From: JACTMZ01 sp044359955
Lineage (GTDB): Bacteria; Verrucomicrobiota; Verrucomicrobiia; Chthoniobacterales; JACTMZ01
Assembly (NCBI GenBank): GCA_044359955.1
Contig: JBIKLF010000002.1
Span: 186,001-250,000, forward strand
Direction of reading: 5' to 3'
Length of the DNA stretch: 64,000 nt
In this document: positions 53,489 to 61,503 of the stretch, in pieces
How positions within the stretch are numbered: the stretch's first letter is position 1
Layout of the letters: each line of letters opens with the position of its first letter
The notes under the pieces: model-generated
Database searches by the model: none
The model's input: the letters and a program-made list of their open reading frames with translations, nothing else
What the model was told of the DNA's origin: nothing
Position numbers and translations under genes: made by a program

Positions 53489-53789
53489 AGAGAACTTCGC
53501 CTTGGTGGAGAATTTCGCTGAGGAAGCTGTCGCCGAGTTTCAGGCGGTGTTGGATTATGCGTGGCGAGCGGACGATGAGATCGAGCGCGAAGGGAGCGGA
53601 CACAGTGTTCCTGATTCTTGCCGCTTGATGCGCGGCGGAACCTTGGTGAGGCATCACCACAAGGAGATCGACATCCGAGTCTTTGGAGGCTGTACCTTTG
53701 GCCACTGAACCAAAAAGGACCACCTTTTGGGGCCTGAACTTGTCGGCTAATTCAGCGACAAAGCGGGCGATGTCGTTTCGGTTCACCAT
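53472..53789 (-). CDS. MNT-type nucleotidyltransferase
   Basis: From ATG 53789, 105 residues; in-frame sequence from 54041 is repeat. KVVLFGSVAKGTASKDSDVDLLVVM gives G27-S28 and the metal pair D39/D41 of MNT proteins. Its partner would be the HEPN at 53144, but that has been replaced by a chimera. It is complete, so an unpaired MNT is left. Confidence 0.87.
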   Translation of the reverse strand: MVNRNDIARFVAELADKFRPQKVVLFGSVAKGTASKDSDVDLLVVMPHQGSAAHQAARIRNTVSAPFALDLIVRSPRIIQHRLKLGDSFLSEILHQGEVLYESSR

Positions 53790-54096
53790 GATGAATATTA
53801 TCTTGAGGCAACTGGGGTGGCAAGCTGGCGGAAGGGATGATCCGGATGAATAAAGACCGGGCGAGCCTAGCGGCCGAGGCGGCTGGCGGCAGAGAGGGCC
53901 CTCACGGAGCCACGGGGAGCACGGAATTTTAGCCACCGATTTGCGCGGATTTGCGCGGATGGAAGAGGATGGCTTGAGAAGCGGGTCCGGGCGGCTGCGC
54001 CGAACGGACCGGAGAGGATTGCTCGCACCGGGGTGACCCACGGTGGTCGCGGTGTCCGGCTTTAAGAAGGCAGAGATGATGGCCGGGCTGCGGCAA

Positions 54097-54125
54097 ACAA
54101 AAACGCCGGGCGTGGAGCCCGGCGT
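54097..54125 (-). terminator. Orphan minus-strand terminator
   Basis: Stem ACGCCGGGC / GCCCGGCGT, loop GTGGA, with a T tract on the minus strand. No gene reads into it, so it is likely a leftover of a lost gene end. Confidence 0.7.
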
Positions 54126-54226
54126 GGTGGAGGTTTAGGAATGTGTGGCGGCGGTCAGGTGGGCCGGGGAAATTATGAATGATGGATGTTTAATGAGGAA
54201 TTTTGAACCGGGGGAGTGGGAGGAAA

Positions 54227-54374
54227 GGGCTCTCACGGAGACACGGGGAGCACGGAGGGCTTAAGACTTAGAAACTTACAAACTTAAAACTCGCCTTGGG
54301 AGAAGGAGGGGTTGCGATGCTTAATGATGGATGTTGAATGTTGAATGATGAGCCAGAGAGAAGGGGTCAGAGGG
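54227..54374. repeat. About 148-bp repeat, copy 1
   Basis: Starts GGGCTCTCACGGAGACACGG, includes TTAAGACTTAGAAACTTAC and ends near AGAAGGGGTCAG. Matches 62854-63006 with few changes. Confidence 0.85.
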
Positions 54375-54514
54375 CTGAGGAGGAGGCGAAGGCGGGCTTA
54401 GGAGGAAGTTGGCTATGGCCTGCCTGTGGTGCAGTTGGAACGGGGGACAGGCGAGATTTAAGGCGCTGATGAGGTCGCCGGCGAGTCCGGCGGTGCGGTG
54501 GCAGGGATCGGTTC

Positions 54515-54538
54515 TTGACAATATACGCCAATGGCGTA
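54515..54538 (+). promoter_or_regulatory. Promoter and operator of the HigBA pair
   Basis: TTGACA at 54515-54520, followed by the palindrome TACGCCA-A-TGGCGTA (54524-54538), perfect 7-bp arms. It sits 12 bases before the GTG of the toxin frame and is the likely binding site for the HigA-like antitoxin. Confidence 0.75.
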
Positions 54539-54549
54539 GTTTGAGCCGT

Positions 54550-54862
54550 GTGCATTTCATCGAAACGCAGGTTTTCACCAAGCAGATCACCTCAATGCTT
54601 GATGAGGCCGAATATCGTCAACTGCAGGTCACCCTGGCGCTCAAACCGCAAGCGGGCGACATTATCCGCGGGAGTGGCGGCCTGCGTAAAATGCTGGGCG
54701 GTGCGCGGTCGCGGCAAGAGTGGTGGCATCAGGGTCATCTACTACCTTGTGGCTGACGAAGAAATCTACTTTCTCTTCGCTTACGCGAAGAACCAACAGG
54801 AAGATCTCGATAGTGGGCAACTGCGGATTCTCCGCAATCTGGTGAGGGAGGAATTCAAATGA
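54550..54862 (+). pseudogene. HigB/RelE-type toxin, frameshifted
   Basis: The frame from GTG 54550 (TTG 54541) reads VHFIETQVFTKQITSMLDEAEYRQLQ up to SGGLRKM. At about 54694 it changes frame and goes on as WAVRGRGKSGGIRVIYYLVADEEIYFLFAYAKN to LVREEFK. The two halves together give a full HigB (about 104 residues). One extra base, or a loss of two, in the RKM(R)W turn is the reason. If not recoded, the toxin is dead. Confidence 0.8.
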
Positions 54863-55152
54863 AAGACGCAATGTTTGCCGAGTTGGTCCAAAGCATCAAA
54901 CAAGCCGGACAAATCCGCCGTGGCACAAAGCGCGCAGCGCGCCGAACCACTATCGGAGCGCCTGATGTGCAGCATATCCGGGGTCGTTTGGGATTGAGCC
55001 AGGAGCAGTTCGCCATGATGATCGGCGTCAGCCCCCGCACCGTGCAGAACTGGGAGCAAAAACGTCGGCAACCCGAGGGAGCGGCCAAGGCTCTTCTCAT
55101 GGTGACGGCGCGTCATCCCCGCGTCGTGCTCGATGCATTGCACGCGGCTTGA
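54859..55152 (+). CDS. higA: HigA/NadS-type XRE antitoxin
   Basis: A 97-residue protein. The helix-turn-helix is VQHIRGRLGLSQEQFAMMIGVSPRTVQNWEQKRRQP near residues 37-72. It is intact, its start overlaps the toxin stop (ATGA, 54859-54862), and the operator at 54524 is in front. It will still repress the operon even if the toxin is dead. Confidence 0.88.
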   Translation: MKDAMFAELVQSIKQAGQIRRGTKRAARRTTIGAPDVQHIRGRLGLSQEQFAMMIGVSPRTVQNWEQKRRQPEGAAKALLMVTARHPRVVLDALHAA

Positions 55153-55655
55153 TTCGAGCGTGAGGGCGCTCGGGGAAGATGGCCGCGGGGGGAAGTCCGC
55201 CGCAGCGGACGGTGTTTTATGATGAATTTGGAATGATGAATGATGAATCGGAAGCGTGGGGTGGGAAACAATGCGACAATTTGCCAATTGTCGAATAGTA
55301 CGGCGTGGAGGGAAGGTCCGTGGGGGACGGTGTTGAATGATGAATTTTGAATGATGGATGATGAATCGCAGGCGTTGTCGTAGGTAGGGCGCCCCCGATC
55401 AAACAGATTGGCTCTCACGGGGGCACGGGGAGCACGGAGGGCGCGGGCCGGGTTATGCTGTGAAAATTAATCCTAACATGTTTTAGGCTCCTCAGAAATA
55501 AACGCCCGCCATGCTCATAATAATCACTGGTCTTGACCGTCTTTCGGGCTTATCTGGTATGGGAAGAATGAGGGCTGCAAAAGAAGCACGAAGAGGGTGG
55601 GAACGATACCTTTTCCGGGCTTGCTCAGGCGCAAACACTAGGGCATGTTTATAAA
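55153..55655. repeat. Repeat gap between HigBA and HicBA
   Basis: About 500 bases with GATGATGAAT-type words, GTCCGCCGCAGCGGACGG palindromes (55190) and a GGGCACGGGGAGCACGGAGG block (55419). CCTAA / TTAGG lies at 55472-55487. No gene. Confidence 0.65.
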
Positions 55656-55856
55656 ATGCACGTGGAAATCGAAAAAGAAAATGATGGCCGATGGATTGCC
55701 GAGGTTCCGCAACTGCCGGGTGCGATGGCCTACGGTTCCACTAAAGATGAGGCTATTGTGAAAGTTGAGGCGCTTGTGCTGCGATTGCTGGCCGACAAGA
55801 TAGAGCACGGCGAGTTTGTTCCCGAGTTGGGCGAGGTTTTTACCGTTGCTGCATGA
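55656..55856 (+). CDS. hicB: HicB antitoxin
   Basis: A 66-residue protein. IEKENDGRWIAEVPQLPGAMAYGSTKDEAIVKVEALVLRLLAD is the partial RNase H-like HicB fold. This form lacks a DNA-binding tail. The order hicB-hicA and the overlap of stop and next start (ATGA, 55853-55856) point to an operon. The inverted GCAT / ATGC around the start (55643-55659) is a weak operator candidate. Confidence 0.88.
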   Translation: MHVEIEKENDGRWIAEVPQLPGAMAYGSTKDEAIVKVEALVLRLLADKIEHGEFVPELGEVFTVAA

Positions 55857-56065
55857 GCCAGTGGGGATCTAGAAAAGCCCGACATGTTTTTCGTGTTTTG
55901 ATGTCGATTGGGTGGGAGTTAAAGCGTCAAACTGGTTCGCACAAAGTTCTTACTCGTCCAGGTTGGGATGACTATGTTTTTGCCTTCCATGATGGCGAAG
56001 AGATAGGGCCTAAGATGCTCTCGCGTATCGCCAAACACACCGGGCTTGAACCTTCGGATCTATAA
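55853..56065 (+). CDS. hicA: HicA mRNA interferase toxin
   Basis: A 70-residue double-stranded RNA-binding fold. The catalytic His is H30 in RQTGSHKVLTR, after the opening helix (ARHVFRVLMSIGWEL). It cleaves mRNA when free. It appears intact. Confidence 0.88.
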   Translation: MSQWGSRKARHVFRVLMSIGWELKRQTGSHKVLTRPGWDDYVFAFHDGEEIGPKMLSRIAKHTGLEPSDL

Positions 56066-56552
56066 TTGGGGTGTTGAGCGCAAAGCGGAAAGTGGGAAGG
56101 AAATGATGAGGGAAGAATGCAGGATGAAGAATGAGCGGCCGGAGGGTTGCCGCTGCGACTAAACTGCGGGGGGGAAGTCCGCCGCGGCGGACGGTGTTTA
56201 ATGATGAATTTTGAATGATGAATGATGACCCGCAGGCGTGGGGTGGGGAGTAGGGGAAAGTATGAAGGATTAAGGATGAAGTGGGAAGGAGACCGGAAAG
56301 CTGAAAGCGGAGACCGGAGAGGGGGACTCGAAGGGTGATCCGCCTTCGCGCTTCGCGACTCCCGCCTTCATTTGCTTACGGGTCGCCTCGGCGACTAAAC
56401 TGGATGGCGAGACGGCGGGACAAGGAGTATGAAGGATGAAGTGTGAGGGAGGAGGCCGGAGAGCGGAGAGCGGAAGATTGAGACGGGAGCCTTTGGGGTG
56501 CGGACTATTAGCTCACCAAGAAGTGCGCTATTCTTGATTGTGCTCTGCAATG
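56066..56552. repeat. Repeat gap holding the 200-bp repeat, copy 1
   Basis: About 490 bases with no gene, including the block 56226-56430 that is near-identical to 61305-61503, and GTCCGCCGCGGCGGACGG at about 56178. Confidence 0.75.
56226..56430. repeat. About 200-bp dispersed repeat, copy 1
   Basis: Contains GGTGGGGAGTAGGGGAA, GGAGAGGGGGACTCGAAGGG and GGTCGCCTCGGCGACTAAAC followed by GGATGGCGAG. It matches 61305-61503, with a small palindrome changed in between (CTTCGCGCTTCGCG against GTTCGCCGTGGCGAAC). Confidence 0.85.
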
Positions 56553-56813
56553 CTAGTGATAAACGTCTTTGCGATGCGCCACCTTGATTACATCGATCGT
56601 TAATACATGTCCGAGAACCTCGTAGAGCACGCGGTAATTACCGACCCGAATGCGGTAGGCGTGCTGGGTGGCGGCCGGCTTTTTGTGTCCGTCAGGAAAC
56701 GGATTCCGAGCAAGGTCTTCGACGGCCCCGATGATTTTTACGACCTCACCCGGGGGAATTTTTCGAAGATCTTTTCTGGTGGATTTACGCCAAGTTAGAG
56801 TGAAGCAAACCAT
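56553..56813 (-). CDS. RelE/ParE-type toxin
   Basis: An 86-residue protein, FTLTWRKSTRKDLRKIP, AYRIRVGNYRVLYEV and IDVIKVAHRKDVYH, which is the RelE fold with the C-terminal H-R-K-x-V-Y. It likely cleaves mRNA in the ribosome A site. It is complete and follows its antitoxin with an overlap of 29 bases. Confidence 0.88.
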   Translation of the reverse strand: MVCFTLTWRKSTRKDLRKIPPGEVVKIIGAVEDLARNPFPDGHKKPAATQHAYRIRVGNYRVLYEVLGHVLTIDVIKVAHRKDVYH

Positions 56814-56988
56814 CCCGTTTTAGCTCGTCAACGAAGTCTTGGTGATTAATGCATGGCTCTTTGCGGCGCTCCGCAATAGCTGCCAGATCCTCCATGTCTT
56901 CCATAAAGCGGGTGTAATCGGCGATGGGAACGATCACGGCTGTTTTCTCACCAGCTTCGTCAATGAGATATTGCAACGAGCTGCTCAT
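56785..56988 (-). CDS. RelB/Phd-type antitoxin
   Basis: From ATG 56988, 67 residues; an in-frame ATG at 57009 is an alternative. SSSLQYLIDEAGEKTAVIVPIADYTRFMEDMEDLAAIAERR fits the Phd/YefM fold with a long acidic C-terminal tail. It pairs with the RelE-type toxin downstream. Confidence 0.83.
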   Translation of the reverse strand: MSSSLQYLIDEAGEKTAVIVPIADYTRFMEDMEDLAAIAERRKEPCINHQDFVDELKRDGLLHSNLA

Positions 56989-57246
56989 AGGCCAAAACTT
57001 AGCATACAACTCACGTTCTGCAAGAGAAGGAAGGAGTCTGATGATGGCGGGGGGGGAAGGGGTTGCGATGCTTAATGATGGATGTTGAATGTTGAATGAT
57101 GATCCGCCTTTGCGTTGGATGCTTATGGCGGGACACGGAGGATGAAGGAAAAAACCGGAAACCGGAAAGCGGAGACCGGAACCGAGACTTGGTGAACCGT
57201 AGCGCAGCGAAGATAGGTCGCTGCGGAGACTTCAATAGGTGGCTGG

Positions 57247-58401
57247 TTAATCCGGTAACGTTGGCTTTGTTAAGCTGACGGCATCGGACAACGGCCGCAC
57301 GATGGTGCGATCGGCGATTTCGTACGACCGTGTGCCGGGATAAACAACCCATAGCTCGTCAAGTTGGAGGTCTTGGCTGGCGATTTGCATGGAGCGGGTA
57401 AGGCGCGGGGCGTCCGCGCGCTTGAATTCGACGCCGATGCGGCGTCCTCGCGTCTGCATCACCAGATCAAGCTCACTACCGCTATGCACGGCATAGAACC
57501 AGGCGCTCTCGGGTTGATGGGCGCGGAGTATTTCCTCCAAGGCAAAGCCTTCCCATGAAGCACCAAGTTTCGGATGGGTGCGAAGCGCCGCCTGGTCGCG
57601 TATGCCGGCCAAGGAATGAAAAATTCCGGAATCGCGGAAGTAAATGCGGGGCGCCTTGACCAAGCGTTTACCGAGGTTGGCGTGCCAAGGCTGGAGCCGC
57701 CGGATCATGAAGGTTTGCTCAAGGGCGTCGAGATAGTCGCGGGTGGTATGGGGTGAGACGCCAAGGGCTGCAGCGATTTCGCTGCCGTTCCAAATTTGGC
57801 CATGGTAGTGCGCCAGCATAGTCCAGAAACGCCCGAGCGCAGCGGGCGACATGCCAAAGCCGAGCATGGCGAGATCGCGCTCCAGAAATGTGCGGATGAA
57901 ATTTTTGCGCCATAGCAAACTTTCGTCGACGCCGCGGGCGAGGAAGGAGCGGGGGAAGCCGCCGCGTTGCCAAAGAGTGTCCGTTTTATTTGCCGGAATC
58001 TCCGAGAGGTCAAAACCGCGCATTTCGATGATTTCAACACGTCCGGCCAACGATTCGGCGCTCTGACGCGAAAGCTCGGGAGAAGCACTGCCCAGGATGA
58101 GAAATCTCGCGGGCGTCCCCGGGCGATCACTCAGGACACGGAGGACGGGAAAGAGCGACGGGCAGCGTTGAGCTTCATCTATAACGACGAGGCCGCGCAG
58201 GGATTGCAGGGCCGTCATGGGGTTTTCCATGAGGGTGGCCACGGCAGGGTCCTCGAGATCGAAGTAATTTGGAACAGTGACAGGAAGGATTTGCCGCGCC
58301 AGGGTGGTCTTGCCACATTGGCGAGGACCGAGGAGCGCAACCGCGGGGTTGTTCCGCAGACCTGACTTTACAGATGCAAGGTATTGTCGTCTCTGTAGCA
58401 C
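57247..58401 (-). CDS. AAA+ ATPase with DUF4143 domain
   Basis: A 384-residue protein. ALLGPRQCGKTTLARQI is Walker A, LVVIDEAQR is Walker B, and LILGSASPELSR is sensor 1. The C-terminal DUF4143 part contains winged-helix WNGSEIAAALGVSPHTTRDYLDAL, and a restriction-like E-L-D-L-V... -V-E-F-K triad in SGSELDLVMQTRGRRIGVEFKRAD. Such proteins are common in accessory regions and may be defence or mobile-element linked, but their function is unproven. Confidence 0.88.
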   Translation of the reverse strand: MLQRRQYLASVKSGLRNNPAVALLGPRQCGKTTLARQILPVTVPNYFDLEDPAVATLMENPMTALQSLRGLVVIDEAQRCPSLFPVLRVLSDRPGTPARFLILGSASPELSRQSAESLAGRVEIIEMRGFDLSEIPANKTDTLWQRGGFPRSFLARGVDESLLWRKNFIRTFLERDLAMLGFGMSPAALGRFWTMLAHYHGQIWNGSEIAAALGVSPHTTRDYLDALEQTFMIRRLQPWHANLGKRLVKAPRIYFRDSGIFHSLAGIRDQAALRTHPKLGASWEGFALEEILRAHQPESAWFYAVHSGSELDLVMQTRGRRIGVEFKRADAPRLTRSMQIASQDLQLDELWVVYPGTRSYEIADRTIVRPLSDAVSLTKPTLPD

Positions 58402-58497
58402 ACTTGAAATATTGCACTACGATCTCAAGATTTCAATCTATTAAAAAAGCTAACCGCGATGACAGAATGAGCGCCTCATGGGCGTGATGAACCGTGT

Positions 58498-58728
58498 GTG
58501 ATCCATGATGTGCCGCCGCCGCACCATGGGCAGAGTGTGATGGTGCAGGTGATGCTGGAGGGCCTACGGGCGGATCCGCGGTTCGAGGTGCATCATGTGG
58601 ATGCGCGGGTGTCGGATGATTTGGAGGATGTGGGGTCGTTTCGTCCGCAGAAGTTCATCAGGCTGTTCAAGTGCATCCTGCAGGCGTGGTGGATACGGCT
58701 ACGTCATGGACGGATGGCGTTTTATTAA
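58498..58728 (+). pseudogene. Glycosyltransferase N-terminus, truncated
   Basis: The frame reads VIHDVPPPHHGQSVMVQVMLEGLRADPRFEVHHVDARVSDDLEDVG to RMAFY. This is the N-terminal acceptor half of a GT4-type enzyme with the glycine-rich loop (HHGQSVM). It stops at 58726 after only 76 codons. Both the start and the donor-binding half are missing or unclear. Probably part of a glycan gene lost here. Confidence 0.7.
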
Positions 58729-58782
58729 ACGGTAGCGCAACTGGCGAGGTAAGTCAGTCGCGTTGAGCCATTCAATAGTCGA

Positions 58783-59082
58783 TCAAAGAACGTCAGTTAA
58801 CTCAGCCGCGATGTTTCGAGGGTCTCGTCGGCAATCCAGAATGCGGTAAACCAAAGCATCGCTGTCCACTACCTTGTAGTAAATCGCGTAAGGAAATCGG
58901 GTGGCAAGTGCGCGATGGAATCCGTAGTGCAGTGGGTGGATGCCTGCTTTGGGAGCTAAAGATTCGATGTCAGAAAACAGACTGTCGAAAAACATGTCGC
59001 CAATACCGATTTGTTGCAGATCGTAAAAGATACGTCCCTCGGCAAGGTCTTCAATCGCCGACCGGAGGATGCGCAGCGTCAT
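58783..59082 (-). CDS. ParE/RelE-type toxin
   Basis: A 99-residue protein, TLRILRSAIEDLAEGRIFYDLQ, HPLHYGFHRALATRFPYAIYYKVV and VYRILDCRRDPRNI. This matches the plasmid-stabilisation ParE/RelE superfamily. It overlaps the antitoxin stop by four bases and appears complete. Confidence 0.85.
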   Translation of the reverse strand: MTLRILRSAIEDLAEGRIFYDLQQIGIGDMFFDSLFSDIESLAPKAGIHPLHYGFHRALATRFPYAIYYKVVDSDALVYRILDCRRDPRNIAAELTDVL

Positions 59083-59294
59083 TCGAAGCGTTGGCGCAGT
59101 TCTGACTTAGCGTCTGCCCAGGCGACTGATTCAATAAGCCCTTTAGTGTATTCTTTTTCTGTTCTCGCCAGCTCAACTCCGTGCCAAGCGGGGCTCGTGT
59201 AGGTCTCACGTCCGCCCGCAAAATCACCCCAAAGCTGCTCGATAATCTCCAGCTTTTCACCTGCGGGCAAACTGCGCAGTTCGGCGATGCTCAT
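59079..59294 (-). CDS. ParD/CHP02574-type addiction-module antitoxin
   Basis: From ATG 59294, 71 residues. MSIAELRSLPAGEKLEIIEQLWGDF and SPAWHGVELARTEKEYTKG match the CHP02574 antidote family, with A-W-H and E-L-x-x-T-E. The ATG overlaps the stop of a truncated toxin frame upstream (ATGA, 59291-59294), so the two modules are translationally linked. Confidence 0.85.
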   Translation of the reverse strand: MSIAELRSLPAGEKLEIIEQLWGDFAGGRETYTSPAWHGVELARTEKEYTKGLIESVAWADAKSELRQRFE

Positions 59295-59470
59295 AACCAA
59301 TGGATAATACCGACAAACATCAACTGCCGCAAGTGGGAGTTGCTTTGCCGAGCGGAGATCAGTTTGCTGTAAAGTTGTGGTAGTATTTCCAAAGATTGCC
59401 GAGCAGCCACCAAGGCGATAATCGGGCCGGTGTTGATCACCGCCGAGCGATCAAGCGTGGAGGAACTCAT
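59291..59470 (-). pseudogene. DUF3368 PIN-like toxin, truncated
   Basis: SSSTLDRSAVINTGPIIALVAARQSLEILPQLYSK is the N-terminal 35 residues of a DUF3368 toxin, with the NTGP motif and first acidic site region. After residue 38 it turns into unrelated sequence and stops 59 codons in. The family normally has about 150 residues. The UPF0175 antitoxin upstream is complete. Confidence 0.78.
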
Positions 59471-59702
59471 TTTCCGCCTCGCCAGCATCCCAGCTCACCG
59501 CTGCCACCCCGAGTTCAGATATACGATGAATAAAGTCGTAGCGGGACATGGGAACCAGCTGGGCGGCTTGGCCGGTTGTCAGTCTTCCCAACTCAAAGAG
59601 TTTGGCGGCCATGGCAAAACGCGCTTCCGACTCGAACTCTTCGCGCGTCATGTGGAGAGATTCCGGCAGATCTTCGGGATACTGTGCAACCAAGGTGGTC
59701 AT
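59451..59702 (-). CDS. UPF0175 antitoxin
   Basis: From ATG 59702, 83 residues; the frame upstream is repeat. PEDLPESLHMTREEFESEARFAMAAKLFELGRLTTGQAAQLVPMSRYDFIHRISELGV is the whole UPF0175 DNA-binding domain. It pairs with a DUF3368 toxin that is now broken. Confidence 0.87.
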   Translation of the reverse strand: MTTLVAQYPEDLPESLHMTREEFESEARFAMAAKLFELGRLTTGQAAQLVPMSRYDFIHRISELGVAAVSWDAGEAENEFLHA

Positions 59703-59869
59703 AGCAGTCCAGAACCTACGCCTGATTGGAGTTAAAGCAAAGTGGCAAGGTGGGGAAAAAGCAAAAAGAGAAAGACAGGCCACCGATGGGGGAAGGGCTC
59801 ACGCGGAGGGCGCGGAGGGTTTAAACAGAAGGTAACGAAGAAAACAAAGGAGAAGGCGGGAGGGGGCAG

Positions 59870-59898
59870 AAAAAACGCCGGGCGAGGGGCACCGGCGT
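59870..59898 (-). terminator. Minus-strand terminator after epimerase remnant
   Basis: Stem ACGCCGG / CCGGCGT and minus-strand T tract. It lies downstream of the epimerase C-terminal remnant at 59968. Confidence 0.7.
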
Positions 59899-59917
59899 GG
59901 TGTGGGTGCGGAAAACA

Positions 59918-59949
59918 ACACAGGGACATTTTGCCAAATGTCCATGTGT
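59918..59949. repeat. 32-bp palindrome, copy 4
   Basis: ACACAGGGACATTT-TGCC-AAATGTCCATGTGT, one mismatch in the arms. Confidence 0.9.
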
Positions 59950-59967
59950 CGTTGCGGGGTTGGGGGT

Positions 59968-60132
59968 TCAGGTGGGGGAGTAGCCCGGCTGGGTGCGGAG
60001 CCAGGTGATGGTTTCGTTGACGCCTTGTTGTAGTGAAGTCTTGGGGTTTCCGAGGACGGAATAGGTTTTGTCCGTGGGCGTTATGTAGTCGGTGACCATG
60101 CTGCGGTAGCGGGCCGAGGTGATGTAGAAGGG
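59968..60132 (-). pseudogene. NAD-epimerase/dehydratase C-terminal remnant 1
   Basis: The frame reads SARYRSMVTDYITPTDKTYSVLGNPKTSLQQGVNETITWLRTQPGYSPT. The LG-x-P-K-x-S-L-x-x-G-V-x-E-T-x-x-W-L pattern is the C-terminus of an extended short-chain dehydrogenase. The N-terminal part is missing. A second copy lies at 62994-63140. Confidence 0.75.
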
Positions 60133-60224
60133 TTTTATGGCAACCACGGAAGTCTTGAGACTCAAAACAGAAGACATCTGTAGAAAGAAACCGCTTGAGA
60201 GATCAGGGCGTCTCGCAAAATTTT

Positions 60225-60479
60225 TTAGGCGGCAGCGTAGGTGGTGGGATAGAGCCCCAGCACGGCGTCGGCAATCCAGATATCTTCGTCCAGCTCTTCC
60301 CAACGCAAAGCGCGGCCGCCAACGCGCAACTGCACGGCAGCCAATTGCTTAGGATTGGCTTGGGCCAAGCGAGGATAGAATTCGACGGGGAAAGAATGTG
60401 TCGAACCATCACGCAGCTTGAGAAACACCTGCCCATCCCGCGCGACACCCTCAGAAGCTATGATGTCGTGTTTAACCAT
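60225..60479 (-). CDS. DUF2442 domain protein
   Basis: From ATG 60479, 84 residues. HDIIASEGVARDGQVFLKLRDGSTHSFPVEFYPRLAQANPKQLAAVQLRVGGRALRWEELDEDIWI matches DUF2442, a family often in a two-gene TA-like unit with DUF4160. No intact partner lies upstream. A short fragment at 60517-60630 on the same strand (ILHKHHEKIITALTEFDFIELSRTSL) could be the remains of one. Confidence 0.82.
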   Translation of the reverse strand: MVKHDIIASEGVARDGQVFLKLRDGSTHSFPVEFYPRLAQANPKQLAAVQLRVGGRALRWEELDEDIWIADAVLGLYPTTYAAA

Positions 60480-60644
60480 GGAATGTGTTCCAAGCACTTA
60501 GGAAATCTTGCTCCATTCAGCCATGAACGACGAGCGATGTGCGGCTCAATTCGATGAAGTCGAATTCCGTCAAGGCCGTAATAATCTTCTCGTGGTGTTT
60601 ATGCAGGATTTGGAAAAGATCCTGATTTGAAATGTTTCCGGTCT

Positions 60645-60869
60645 CTATAAGCCATAATTTACGGGGAACCTCTTAAGCAGGTGGCTGGTTACGAAGTCCT
60701 CGTCTTTGGTTACAACCACCCACGATTCGGCATCTGCCAGCAAATTAAGTTCCTCATCCGCAGTCGAGTTTCCGTTTGGTAAATCTAACGTGTGCAGGGC
60801 ATCGTGCCTGAGATTGGCTAATTCGAAAGCTAGACCTTGAGGAAGTTGTGCATCGACGAGAAACTTCAT
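60645..60869 (-). pseudogene. DUF5615 PIN-like toxin, C-terminally truncated
   Basis: MKFLVDAQLPQGLAFELANLRHDALHTLDL and WVVVTKDEDFVTSHLLKRFPVNYGL. The first acidic block (LVDAQLP) and TKDEDF are kept, but about 40 C-terminal residues normally follow. The start overlaps the DUF433 stop as ATGA (60866-60869). Whether 74 residues can fold is open. Confidence 0.72.
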
Positions 60870-61105
60870 GCCGCCAACGCGTCGAAGCGCTTGGTCCGGC
60901 TCATTTTGGCAGCGAAGGCCAGAGTTGCTTTCAAATCATCTTCTTCCAAATCGGGATAATCTGCCAAAAACTGCTCTTTGGTCGGCGGCCCGCTTAGCAT
61001 CTCCAAGATAAACTCCACAGGATAGCGCAGGCCACGAATGCATGGCTTGCCGTGGCATATCCCTGGATTGACGGTGATTCTCGAGAGCAATTCACCTTCA
61101 GACAT
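60866..61105 (-). CDS. DUF433 antitoxin
   Basis: From ATG 61105, 79 residues. RITVNPGICHGKPCIRGLRYPVEFILEML and FLADYPDLEEDDLKATLAFAAKM are the DUF433 fold. It partners a truncated DUF5615 toxin. The antitoxin is complete. Confidence 0.88.
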   Translation of the reverse strand: MSEGELLSRITVNPGICHGKPCIRGLRYPVEFILEMLSGPPTKEQFLADYPDLEEDDLKATLAFAAKMSRTKRFDALAA

Positions 61106-61229
61106 GAGGCCAATAAAGCGGGTTTGAGTCTCTTGGCAAGTTCGGAGGGTCGCCGGCGAGGCTGGCGTTGCGGGGAGGATGGGGCGAGGGACTTTGCGGG
61201 CGGAGGTGATTTCGGATGGGGGCGACGAA

Positions 61230-61257
61230 TAAAAAACGCCGGGCGATTTGGCCCGGC
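61230..61257 (-). terminator. Minus-strand terminator, orphan
   Basis: GCCGGGC / GCCCGGC with loop GATTTG and a run of six T on the minus strand. No intact gene reads into it. Confidence 0.7.
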
Positions 61258-61269
61258 GGGGAGTAAACG

Positions 61270-61301
61270 ACACTTGGACATTTTGCCAAATGTCCTTGTG
61301 T
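61270..61301. repeat. 32-bp palindrome, copy 5
   Basis: ACACTTGGACATTT-TGCC-AAATGTCCTTGTGT, one mismatch in the arms. Confidence 0.9.
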
Positions 61302-61304
61302 CAG

Positions 61305-61503
61305 GTTATGGGGTGGGGAGTAGGGGAAGTTATGAAGTATGAATCTTGAAGGATGAAGTGGGAAGGAGGCCGAAAGGCGGCAAGCGGAGACCGGAGAGGG
61401 GGACTCGAAGGGTGATTCGCGTTCGCCGTGGCGAACGACTCCCGCCTTCATTTGCTTGCGGGTCGCCTCGGCGACTAAACTGGATGGCGAGCTGGCGGGA
61501 CAA
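61305..61503. repeat. About 200-bp dispersed repeat, copy 2
   Basis: Match to 56226-56430; see that entry. Confidence 0.85.

Larger units (their letters stand above)
53790..54514. repeat. Long repeat gap with a minus-strand terminator
   Basis: No gene. Holds AAAAACGCCGGGC terminators (separate entry), GGGCTCTCACGGAGAC and TTAATGATGGATGTTGAATG repeats (54227-54374, matching 62854-63006), and several decayed fragments. Confidence 0.7.
59703..59967. repeat. Gap with palindrome copy 4 and a minus-strand terminator
   Basis: A minus-strand terminator at 59870-59898 (ACGCCGG / CCGGCGT with T tract) and the palindrome 59918-59949, which sits between this terminator and an epimerase 3' remnant. Confidence 0.75.
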
